Shown piece by piece: positions 1 through 11,200 of a stretch of 64,000 nt of DNA. The stretch is taken from positions 1,684,001 through 1,748,000 of the forward strand of contig NC_081822.1 in assembly GCF_030704535.1 (NCBI RefSeq). The letters are read 5' to 3'. Position numbers and translations under genes: made by a program. This DNA is from Vitis vinifera (Eukaryota; Streptophyta; Magnoliopsida; Vitales; Vitaceae). Position 1 is the first letter of the stretch; each line of letters opens with the position of its first letter. Under the pieces are notes generated by a model. That model was given only the letters and a program-made list of their open reading frames with translations. It did not search any database and was not told the origin of the DNA.

Positions 1-1353
1 GCTATACTCAAGTTTATGGTTCTGATTATGGTGACATATTCTCCCCTGTTGCCAAGATTGCTTCTGTCCGCTTGCTTCTCTCCATGGCTGCTATGTGTTC
101 TTGGCCTCTTTATCAGTTGGATATTAAAAATGTCTTCCTTCATGGTGATCTTGCCGAGGAAGTTTATATAGAGCAACCTCCTGGTTTTGTTGCTCAGGGG
201 GAGTCTGGTTTAGTGTGCAGGTTACGCCGTTCTGACGACATCGTCATTACAAGCAGTGATCAGGATGGTATTCAGAAACTAAAGCAACATCTTTTTACCC
301 ACTTTCAGATCAAAGACTTGGGGAAACTCAAGTATTTCTTGGGAATTGAGATAGCTCAATCCAGTTCTGGTGTGGTCATTTCCCAAAGGAAGTATGCTTT
401 AGACATCCTGGAAGAAACCGGTATGTTAGACTGTAAACCGGTAGACACACCTATGGATCCGAATGTCAAACTTGTACCAGGACAGGGGGAGCCTTTAGGA
501 GACCCCGGGAGATATCGACAGCTCGTAGGTAAATTGAACTATCTCACCATTACTCGTCCAGACATTTCTTTCCCTGTGAGTGTTGTTAGTCAATTCCTAC
601 AGTCACCATGTGATAGCCATTGGGATGTCGTAATCCGCATTCTTCGATATATCAAAAGTACACCAGGCCAAGGTGTATTGTACGAGAACAGAGGTCATAC
701 TCAAGTTGTTGGTTACACAGATGCAGATTGGGATAGCTCACCCACAGATAGACGTTCCACTTCAGGGTACTGTGTTTTTATTGGAGGTAATCTAATATCT
801 TGGAAGAGTAAGAAACAAGATGTAGTGGCCAGATCTAGCGCTGAAGCCGAGTATCGAGCTATGGCTTTGGCAACATGTGAACTCATATGGTTGAGACATT
901 TTCTTCAGGAGTTGAGATTTGGAAAGGATGAACAGATGAAACTCATCTGTGATAACCAGGCTGCATTACATATTGCATCCAATCCAGTCTTTCATGAAAG
1001 GACCAAGCATATTGAAGTTGACTGTCATTTCATTAGAGAGAAGATCGCATCAGGATGTGTTGCTACAAGTTTTGTTAATTCAAATGATCAACTAGTAGAC
1101 ATCTTCACTAAATCTCTCAGAGGTCCTAGGATTAAATATATTTGTAACAAGCTTGGTGCATATGACATATATGCTCCAGCTTGAGGGGGAGTGTTGAATA
1201 TAATGTATTTATAGTATATTATCTTTCCTTGTTAATATAGGTCACATGTATGGTAGTTAGGACTCCTAGCCTTGTATATATATATCTCTCAATTGTAAGT
1301 AAAAAACATATGAATGAGAATTAAGATTTTTCTCCTTTTTATCTCTTTTAACA
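1..1353 (+). mobile_element. Ty1/copia retrotransposon, 3' part (RT, RNase H, 3' LTR)
   Basis: The 3' end of a copia-type element whose left part lies outside the window. Frame 72-1184 reads the end of reverse transcriptase and all of RNase H. Recognisable pieces are the LDIKNVFLHGDL block, the tail of the YVDD block (DDIVIT), KYFLGIEIA, the RNase H start YTDADW, SWKSKKQ and the final KHIEVDCHFIREK. The polymerase is damaged: from about codon 57 the sequence jumps from the GLVCRL block straight to the DDIVIT block, so the usual stretch with LYGLKQSPRAW and the first half of YVDD is gone without a frame break. The frame ends at 1184, followed by a polypurine tract (about 1182-1191) and an LTR. 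A defective copy, no longer able to make a full polymerase. Confidence 0.93.
1192..1353 (+). repeat. 3' LTR of the first copia element
   Basis: Starts TGTTGAATAT directly after the purine-rich TTGAGGGGGAG tract and ends TTTTAACA, giving TG...CA ends with short inverted termini (TGTTGA/TTAACA). About 162 bp, short for a copia LTR. The base after it (1354) is the first base of the L1 fragment, so this is the insertion boundary. The other LTR and the matching target duplication lie outside the window. Confidence 0.8.
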
Positions 1354-3791
1354 GCTCTTTTTCGAGAAGGCGATGGCACTAGGAGCAGCCAGCAAATTAT
1401 AAGCATCCCTAATCTGAAAAGTACCATGACCCCCTCATTTCCATAACACTGAGTCCTCTTTTGAAGAAATCCTGAAGTCCCTCAGCATATGAAACAACTC
1501 TCCTATCAAATCTAGTTCCCAGTCATTAGAATCTCTGAAAAATCTAAGATTCCAACCTCCTTGACCAAGGCTTGAGTCCCACACTTCATTGACCGTTGTG
1601 TTCCTATAGACCGCCAAGGCAAATAATTGGGGAAAATTTTGGGACAACGCCGCATTGCCACACCAATGATCAGTCCAGAACTTGACCTTAGTCCCTTCAC
1701 CCACCTTGAACCCTATGTTATCCCAACACCAATTTGCCTCCTTCAGAATCTCCTTCCAAACCCCTACTCCAAACGTTCCGCGAGCTTCATTAGTCCGCCA
1801 TCCAAATCCCTCTTGGTCATACTTCACCCCGATCACCTTCTTCCAAAGGATTTCATTTTCAAAGGCAAATCTCCAAATCCATTTACCCAACAAGGCCTTG
1901 TTCAGGAGATCAATTTTCCGAATGCCTAGACACCCTTTCTTCTTTTGAGTGCACACCACATCCCAATTGATTAAGTGGATTTTCCTTTCCAAGCTTCCTC
2001 CTCCCCAAAGAAAGTCTCTTTGTAATTTTTCAAGCCTTTTTGCTACTAACTTGGGCATTCGAAAGAGGGACAATTGGCAGATAGTTATGCTGGCCAGTGT
2101 ACTTTTAACGAGGGTAATTCTCCCACCCTTAGACATATATTGTCTTTTCCAAAGGGCTAATCTTCTCCTCATTCTTTCTTCCACCCCATCCCACATAGGC
2201 AAGGCCTTGTGGTGGGCTCTAAGGGGCAGCCCCAGATAGACAGTAGGAAGAGACCCCACTCTACACCCTAACTTCACTGTCATTTCTTCAATATCTTCAA
2301 CCTCTCCAACTTTAATTAATTTGCTTTTAGCTAGATTTATTCTTATACCAGAAGCCGCTTCAAACCAAGCCAAAATCCAACTTAGAGAGGTTAGATGCTC
2401 TTTCCTTGCTTCGCAAAAAATGATTGTGTCATCAACAAAGAGCAAATGGGACACATTCATCTCCATTCCCCCTCTTCCTTAAATTATGCAACCTGAAATG
2501 AATCCCCCGTCAACAGCCTTTCTTATAAGTGCACTTAGCACTTCCATACCCAAGACAAAAAGGTAAGGAGAAAGGGGATCTCCTTGACGCAGCCCCTTGA
2601 ATTGGAAAAAAAGCTTGTTAGCACCCCGTTGACCATAACAGAAAATTTTGCAGTTGAAATGCACCACCAAATCCACTCCATCCATCGAGATCCAAAGCCC
2701 ATCTTGTGCAAGACCTTCATGAGGAAATTCCAATTAATGCTATCATAGGTTTTTTCAATATCCAGTTTGCAAATCAACCATTTCTCTTTACGTTTATGCC
2801 AAAAATCAATCACCTCATTAGCTATGAGCGAGGCATCCAAAATCTATCTGCCCCTCACAAAAGCATTTTGATCCACAAAGACCACCTTACCTAAGACCTT
2901 CTTCAGCCTATTGGCCAACACAAAAGACACTTTATTCCACTCTTTCAATTTTGACTTGACAAACTGTAACTTCATGAATTTGTGACCTTTGTATCCTTCA
3001 AACTGACACTCAATCCACCAACAACCTAAATTATCCTTGGAATCGAAATGAATCAACCACATGTTTTCAAATCTAAAAGGTGGTATCAGCGTCCAACTAA
3101 AAGAATTGGTGTTTAACAACAATTGGACAATGATCTGAAGTCAATCTGGGGAGTGCTTCTTTGATACTTTGAGGGAAACCTTACTCCTACTCACTAGAAA
3201 ATAAGAATCTATCAAACCTTTTACAAATAGGGTTTTCTTGCAAATTTGACCATGTGAAGGACACATTCCTAAAAGGAGGATCAAATAACTCACATTCTCT
3301 TATAAATCATCAAAATCCCTCATACTTGGGCTTAACCAGGAGCCTCTTAACTTTTTGAAATTTTTCTTATTACATTAAAATCCCTAACAACACACCATTT
3401 TAGAAAAGTTAAGCTTGAAAGATCTTGAAGCTCCATTCAAAAATCATTTCTAAAGTGTGACGAACTAGGACCATAGATCGAAGTTAACCAAAAAAACCCA
3501 TCATCTTCTGACACTAAATTGACTATTATTGAGAAAGACCCTGAAACAACCTCTAAGCACTTAAACCTCAAAGCATCCCAAAAGATTGTCACTCCTCTCG
3601 AAGCCCCACTAGTTGAGAAAACTACCCTTTTTTTTTTTTACCTTCCACACACTACTCACAAACCTCTTATCACAAGAGTCCCTCTTTGTTCACTGCAATA
3701 GAACAACAACTAGATTTTCATAGCAAAGAAAATCCTTCACAAACCTCTTTTATTTCTGGAACCACGATCTCTAGTTTTCCAACCGATGATT
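1354..3791 (-). mobile_element. L1-type LINE fragment (ORF2 endonuclease plus reverse transcriptase), decayed
   Basis: Read on the minus strand from about 3790, ORF2 begins with an apurinic-endonuclease-like start (KIIGW, then GSRNKR) and continues through VSSVWKV, the FWLTSIYGP block near 3450 and an SDH motif near 3135. Reverse transcriptase follows: YDSINW near 2740, the [18 protein letters not shown] block near 2570 and the catalytic box LLFVDDTIIFCEA near 2410, then the LSLFRMP and thumb region. Frames 2844-3122, 2535-2840, 2479-2733 and 1435-2466 are pieces of one coding region broken by several frameshifts and stops. A further frameshift follows SVLWK near 1435. The 3' part is cut off at 1353/1354 by the copia LTR. 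Long dead. Confidence 0.92.
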
Positions 3792-3934
3792 TTTGTGTAT
3801 ATAATCGCTAATTGTAGGGATCTTTAATAGGGAAGTTTCTAATTATTTCCTTTTTTTTTTTTTTTTGTTATTATATATAACTCTAGGGCTATATACTTTT
3901 AAAATGTGAATGAGAAATACAACTTTTCTCCACA
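3792..3934 (+). repeat. 5' LTR of the second copia element, 5'-truncated
   Basis: 143 bp matching positions 7912-8055 of the 3' LTR, with roughly fifteen to twenty differences by eye. The first ~85 bp of the LTR are missing, so the match starts abruptly where the L1 ORF2 start ends. It ends TTTCTCCACA like the 3' copy. Confidence 0.8.
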
Positions 3935-3947
3935 TAGTATCAAAGTC
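3935..3947 (+). other. Primer-binding site for initiator tRNA-Met
   Basis: TAGTATCAAAGTC directly follows the 5' LTR. It differs in only a few bases from TGGTATCAGAGC, the usual copia primer site matching the 3' end of initiator methionine tRNA. Confidence 0.75.
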
Positions 3948-6900
3948 GAATTAGGCTCCTTGAGATTTCTCTTTTTAGTCTTCATTATTGAGTTGTAGTA
4001 CATTTTTTCCTTTGTTTTTCAAACCCTAGTTTAACAGCCTTCATTTCCATTTTAAAAGTACTCTACTATATTTTTCCCTAAAATTATTTTCGAATTCTAC
4101 ACACCTGGTCTAAGATTGTTGACAACTTCAACAACGTGAATCCTCCATTAATAGCAAATCTGTTCAAAACAATGAACAAGGACACTATTTGGTGTGCCTA
4201 CCGCAAGAAGCCAAGACACACAAGGGACTAATGCTGGAAACTCTATTGAAAGCCTCAAACTTTGAGTAAAAATTGGGGTTTCAAGGGTGGATAACAAGGT
4301 TTCAAAGGTGGATAACAAAAAACTCAGACACACTTCACCAACTCTCATATCAATGAAAACTCTCTACAAGAGAGAGTGAATTTCGGTGGCAATGAACATG
4401 TTGAGCTTAATAAGGAAAATATTGAGAAATTGAAGAATCTCCAAGGTGCTTACTCCCTCGTTCAGTCAGATAAGTATTTTCCTTCTCTTACTTTTAGTGT
4501 CTTGGATATGTGGTTCCTAGGCTCTTGGATCATCAACTCGAGACTTACAAATCATATGACTCATTCCTTACAAAAGTTTAGTATTTATAGTCCATGTCCT
4601 AGTAATAAGAAAATAGTCACTGTTGATGGCTCTTTAGCTACCGTGATTGGTCAAGGGAAAGTTCGCTTAAATAAATTCATAGTTTTGAAAAATATGCTAC
4701 ATGTACCTAAGTTTTCAACCAATCTTGTTTCCATTCATTGACTTACCAAAGAACTAAATTGTTGTTTGATTTTTATCCCTCTCATTGTGTATTTTAGGAA
4801 CATGATACAGGAAAGATGATTGGACATGCTAAGGAAAATGATATACTTTACTATCTTCAGTTGTCATTTGGTTAAAATAGGACTGAGAACCAAGTACTTT
4901 TACCATTCCTTTCTGAAGCCCCATCCACAACAAAATATAAGATTTGGTTTCATCATCATCGTCGCCTTTGACATCTGTCGATTAACGTTCTTAAAATTAT
5001 GTTTCCTTTACTATTCAAAGGAATTGATGTAGAAAAATTACATTGTGATGTTTGTGAACTTGCAGAGCACTATCATGTTTCTTTTCCAATAAGTAACAAA
5101 ATAGTGCCAATTCCTTTTGCGTTAGTTCATAGTGATATTTGGGGCCTTACCACAATTCCTTATATTTTATGCTATAGATAATTTGTCTCATTTATAAATG
5201 ATTGCACTCGAGTAACTTAGATTTTTCTGCTTAAACAAAAATCAAATGTAAATATTGCATTTCCCAATTTTCACAAAATAGTAAAAACTCAATTTGGACT
5301 GGGAATCAAGCAGTTTAGGTATGATATTGCAAATGATTAGTTCAATCAAGTCTTATCTTTTTATTTTTTAAAAGAAGGTATTATCCATGAATCCTTTTTG
5401 CATTAGCACTCCCAAAAAAAATGGGATTGTTGAAAGAAAACACGGTCATCTTCTTGCTATTACAAAAGTTTTTTTTTTGTTCAAAAAAATGTTCTTAAAT
5501 CATATCGGGCTACTCATCTTATAAATTGGTTGCCATCTAGAGTTTTGGGGTTCAAAAGTTCAATAGAACTTTTTTTCATAACACTTCCCAAACTTTACAA
5601 CGTCTATCGGTCTTGTTCCAAAGGTTTCTGGTTGTGTTTCTTTTGTTCGTGTCCATGTTCATAACAAAGGGAAACTAGATCTAAGAGCAATTAAGTGCAT
5701 TTATGTAGGGTATTCATCTACTCGAAAAGGTTACAAATGTTATCATCCACCCACTCAACAATTTTATGTCTCTTCTAATATATCCTTTGTTAAACATGAA
5801 AGCTACTTCAATCATCCTTATCTTCAGAGAAAGACATCATTCATGGAAGATACGGATATAGGAAATTTGTTCTTACTTGACTTACCTTCATCTGTGTCTA
5901 AACCCTCATAATCACAATCATTTGTGTTTGAGCCTATGTTTGAGCACTCACAAATTCCTGAACCTACAAGTCCTAAACTTAGAAGTCCACCTCTAGGGAA
6001 ACAAGTTCTTAGTTCTACAAGGTCAACTTTGGTTTACTCAAAAAAAAAAAAGAACAACCATCATTGAACCTGTGTAAGTCCAAGAGTCAAAACAAACCAC
6101 TTCCTATGAGGTAAATAATCCATTTTCTCCTAAGATTTCTCCTAATTCTGTTAATATTAGTGATTTAAATCTGCCTATTGCAATTAAAAAATGCACAAGA
6201 ACATGTACTCAACACCCCTTTATATCCATTTTTTCATTTTGTATCCTACGAAAGATTGTCATCATCTCATAGAAAATTTCTCACTAGCTTAAACACCATA
6301 GCCATACCTAAGACCTTATTCGAGGCACTAAATGGTAAGGAATGGAAACAAGTCATGGGGGCCGAAATGGAAGCACTTAAAAAGAAGGGAACTTAGGATG
6401 TGGTTGAGCTACCAAGAGAGAAGAGTCCAACAGGGTGCAAGTGGGTGTTCGTAGTAAAGTACAAGACGAATAGTTCTCTCAAGAGATACAAAGCCAAGCT
6501 CGACCAAAGGCCATACTCAAACATATGTAGTAAATTACCAAAAGATTTTTGCACTAGTAGCCACGATGAATACTATGAGAGTTTTACTCTCTTTGGTTGC
6601 CTAATTTAACTAGGAATTATAATAGTTTGATGTGAAAAATGCATTCTCACATGGAAAGCTTAAATAAGAAATTTATATGGATCTTCCACCTAGTTTTAAT
6701 ATGCACTTGAAAGGGAAAAAGGTATGTAAATTGAGGAAAGCTTTGAATGGGCTAAAACAATCTCCACGGGCTTGGTTTGGAAGATTTGCCAAAATCATAA
6801 TAACTGTTGACTACAAACAAAGCCATGGTGACCACACTTTATTTGTTAAACACTCAGCCTCAAGAGAAGTAACTGACCTATTGGTTTATATTGATGATAT

Positions 6901-7826
6901 AATAGCGATTGGAAATGATCTCGAAGAAAGAGAAGCATTGAAGCAATGCTTAGCAAAAGAGTTTGAAATAAAGGAGCTTGGAAGACGAAAGTATTCCATG
7001 GGAATTGAAGTGGTTCACTCAAAAAAATGAATTTTTGTCTTCTTGACTTATTACAAAAGACAAGACAAACATGATGTAAACTAGCTGACACACCTATTGA
7101 TCTGAATCACAAGCTTAGAGAAGTAAACGAGGATGGAGTTATAGACAAGGGTATGTACCAGAGATTGGTTACCAAGTTGATCTACCTCTCACGTACACAA
7201 CCGGACATAGCCTATGCAATCAATCTAGTAAGTCAATTTATGCATAACCCAAAGGAAGTTCATCTCCAAGCTGTATACAAAATCCTACACTACTTGAAAA
7301 CAACTCCAGAGAAAGGAATTTTGTTTAAGAAAAGCAATGAGCTATCATTGGAGGCTTATATTGATGTAGATTACACAGGATCAATTGTTGATTGAAGGTC
7401 TACTACAAGATTGCATTTTCCTTTGAGGGAACTTGATAACTTGGAGGAGTAAGAAACAAAACGTTGTTGCAAGATCTAGTGTAGAAGCGGAGTTTTGTGC
7501 AATGGACCACGGAATCTGTGAGTTACTTTGGCTCAAGATTATCTTAAAGGACTTGAAGATGAAGTGGGAAACACCGATAAGACTTTATTGCGACAATAAG
7601 TTGACCATCAACATTGCACATAACTCGATACAACATGACACAACCAAGCATGTGGAAGTGGACAAACATTTTATTAAGGAGAAGTTGGATAGTGGCTTAA
7701 TCTACACACCATATGTGTCTACTGAAGGTCAATTAGTTGATGTTAAAGGATTAACCAGTGTCTAGTTTCAAAAAATCATTATCAAGTTAGGATCGGATAA
7801 TATCTATTCACCAACTTGAGGGGGAG

Positions 7827-8055
7827 TATTGAAGATTATTACAATTGTATACACAACTATATATCCTCCACAGCTGTATATTATAGTTGTAATACATTTT
7901 GCATGTGTATGTTTGTGTACATAATCCCTGATTGGTAGGGATCTTTAATAGGGTAGTTTCCAATTCTTTCCTTATTTTTTCTTTTCTGTTGTTGTATATA
8001 ACTCTAGGGCTGTATATTTTTAAAATGTGCATGAGAAATACAATTTTTCTCCACA
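7827..8055 (+). repeat. 3' LTR of the second copia element
   Basis: About 229 bp, starting after the polypurine tract TTGAGGGGGAG (7816-7826) and ending TTTCTCCACA at 8055. The first bases read TATTGAAGAT, so the expected TG start appears mutated to TA. No convincing target duplication is seen between 8056 and the truncated left end. Confidence 0.75.
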
Positions 8056-8280
8056 TTTAACAACACTAAAACCACTTAAACAACCTCAAAGCTTTTCCAA
8101 GATAGAAAAAAAAAGACCAAATCCTTCTTCCATTTGCAATTTCATTTTCTTTGCTTGAGTTCCAACAAAGAGGCGTAGCTGCCTCAAACACAACATGTTA
8201 AGGATTCATGAACAAGAAATACATGGAAAAGTTCACAGCTTCAACTATAAAATGGAAGAATAATGTATTTATAATTGTAC

Positions 8281-11200
8281 CTGAACAATGAATTTGCTAA
8301 ACCGAGAAAGGGTCCAGCAAGTAATACTTCGTATCAAAGGAAATTTATCGTCTAAAAGGGGGATGAGAAAAGCCACAATCTGCATGTAAGAATTGAGTTG
8401 TCACAATAACCTGACATTAATACAGTTACTTGAAAATATTAGAGCAACCAGATACCTGAAGAACTAGAACAAGATGAATTAAACAAAGAAATAAAGAAAA
8501 AAAGAGTGAAGTAATCTGACAGATGACCAGAAATCTGCAAGATCTACAGCATCCACTAATAAAGTGCAGTAAAGAGTCAAGTATATCAAGTGATAATGAG
8601 GAAGAACAAAAACACATATATGAAGGTAAACAACATCCAACAGGAACTTAGAAAAAGTAATTAAGTGATAATGAAGAAGTATAACATGACAAGTCCATAA
8701 CAAACAAAAATAATCTGCTCACATATTAAGAAGAATTGCAGAAGTGAGGATAAAAATTCCAAGAGCATCATGCTTGTACCAATTTCTTTTGTAGTTCATA
8801 CATCATCACAGTCAAATGCTGAACAAGGCATAACATTACCTCTGCCAAATGAGGGAAAAGACCTCTAACGCAACCCTCAGCTATGGCACCAAGGGCTAAA
8901 ACTGCAGCTTCCCTTTCCTTCCAGGACCTAGCATCTGAGGTGGATAGCTTAGCCTGATGTAAAAAAGGAAAAATTGAGGAACACAAAAACAAAGCAAGAA
9001 GATGTGAAGAAATGAATCAGCTAATTGTTGAATTCCTCCAATATAAATACCCATACTCGAAAGCTTATTCTAACTTTGAGTAGGATGACTATAACATGTT
9101 TTGCAACAGATGCTCTGAGTATTTCTATACCAAGGATGTCTAGTTAGAAGATTCCTTAAAAACTGTGCAGCTGTTGCTTTGAGTACAAGTTCATGAAATG
9201 ATGTCCTGCTTCTAGAGTGGACAACTAGGTGTTGAATTCATCTTGACTTTCTGCTTTATCCAATTAAGAGCTTACTAAAACAATAGAGAAGAACTTTACA
9301 AAGGCAACTTTAGTCCAATTATGATTTAATAAAAAAGAGAGAAAAAAAACTATATTCGGAGGATGAATATCACCAATATAGAAGCGAAGGAAGGTTTGGC
9401 AAGCAATCCCTTTGTGTTTGTTTTGGATGGTGTGGAAGACCAAGAACAATATTGCTTTTTGTAATGAGGTTTTTTCTATTCAAAAGCTAAAAAGAGAGTT
9501 TGTTTGTTTTCTATTGTCTAAGCTAAGTTGTTTGTCGATGAGTGTTCACTAACTTTAGTTGGATTTCTTGATTGTTTGGGTACTGATTGAGTTTGTTAAA
9601 GTTCTTTTTGTACTCTTGTGGTTGACCTTTGGTGGCAAAAGGAGGTTTGTTATCTTGTATACTTGGGGTCATTTTCTGGAGGCTCTTTTCTTTAATTTAA
9701 TTTTATTTATTTATTTATTAAAAAAAATCACCAATATGGAAGTTTGAAGTATTGGGATTAAGCCCTAGAAAACATGACATGATATAACAGATCGAGATTC
9801 ATTTATAAATTTATTTATTCGTGTTTTTTGGTTTCCCTTTATCACATATGCATCAATTGGTTATCTGAGTATATATGCCCACATCACTTGCATTATACAT
9901 GACTTGGGCGTATTAGGAATTGTATAGAAGATCCAAGTCATAGGTTCCTTGCAGAGTGATGAGTAGTCTATAGTCAGTTCATGGATTTAGGCAATCCATT
10001 TGAGCCTATGGTGCACTACCTCCGAATTGGAGGGATGACTTGTCTTGTTCATTGGAATGGTTTTCCCATGGTGAGAGCACTAGTATATGTGATGCATACT
10101 AGACAGGATCTACGATGAATCATAACATAAGGCTATCAATTGTCATGATTCACCAAGCTACTGTACTACATGGACTCTCAACCTTGAAAATTGAGTTTAT
10201 GTCAAAAGTCAACAAGAGGTTTTGACCTATGAGTAAGACTTTAAGGTGGTTACATATTCCTATGAATTGGGTCACTATTGATGGAAGCTGATAACAACAA
10301 GTATTTTCAATAGGAGCACCATGATATCTCATGGGTTTGAGATAATGTATCTCTTTAGGTGATCCAAAAGACATGTCATCTAGAAGAATATAGTCATAGT
10401 ATTTTCTTTAGTGGAAATTTGACATATGCACTTTGGAGCTAAAATATGTCGATTGATCACATAATAAGTGAGATATATAACTTAAGGATTGAAGAGGTAA
10501 TTTCAATAGGTGAGAGCACTACCTTATTAGATTATAAACCTCAGTTCATGGGGAGTCTACACATAGTAGGTAATAGGTCACAGACCCGAACTTCATTTCG
10601 TTTTTATTTAGATAAGGTACTAGAGTGCAATTGATTCTTTATATTAGGATGTTGAATCAACTTTAGAATTGGATTGTAAGGGAGTCAATACTCCTATGGG
10701 TCCCAATAATCCTCACTCAAGCTCACCTTGGGGGCACAGTCTATGAGAGTTGAATTAACTCTAAGTTCACTTTTTTACATAAGGGCATTTTGGTAATTAC
10801 TCAAGGTTGCATGGAGATTAGTGAACAAAGTCTCTGGATTAGGTTAATTAATTAATTAGATAACCTTGTGAGGTTAATTAATCAATTAAGACCCACTTTA
10901 GGCTAAGATTAAATGACTCAGGCCCATGTGGGCCAAATTAAGTGAGCTCAAGTCACTTAAGCCCGTGTGAGCTCAAGTTACTTAAGCTTAATAGGGAACC
11001 CTATAAATACCCCTTTAGGGGTTAGGGTTTCCAGTTAGTCGTCTTCCACCATTCAGAGAGAAGAGAAAGAGTTATAGTCTTCACCCTTCCATACCTTCCT
11101 ACTAATTGAGTGTCAAGATCAAGTTAAAGCCATCAGGTGGAAGACCTTGGGGTAATGAGGCATTCTGCGGCTGCAAATCCATTCTTCATCGAAAGGAATC

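Larger units (their letters stand above)
3792..8055 (+). mobile_element. Ty1/copia retrotransposon, nearly full span but degenerate
   Basis: Order on the plus strand: truncated 5' LTR, primer-binding site, pre-integrase and protease remnant (4376-4740, with DSRLTNHMT-like and LHVPKFSTNLVS blocks), integrase remnant (about 5000-5800, with CELAEHYHVSFP and HSDIWG), reverse transcriptase (6300-7030, with the GCKWVFVVKYK, LNGLKQSPRAWFGRF and YIDDII blocks), RNase H (7153-7765, with TWRSKKQNVVARSS and the closing TKHVEVDKHFIKEK), polypurine tract and 3' LTR. Almost all of gag is missing, since only about 440 bp separate the primer site from the pre-integrase block. Many stops and frameshifts break the pol region. 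A dead element. Confidence 0.92.

Noticed and set aside
8056..8200. Possible continuation of the L1 element beyond the second copia element
   Set aside because: A few words look similar to 3510-3600 on the same strand, but the match is too short and patchy to call.
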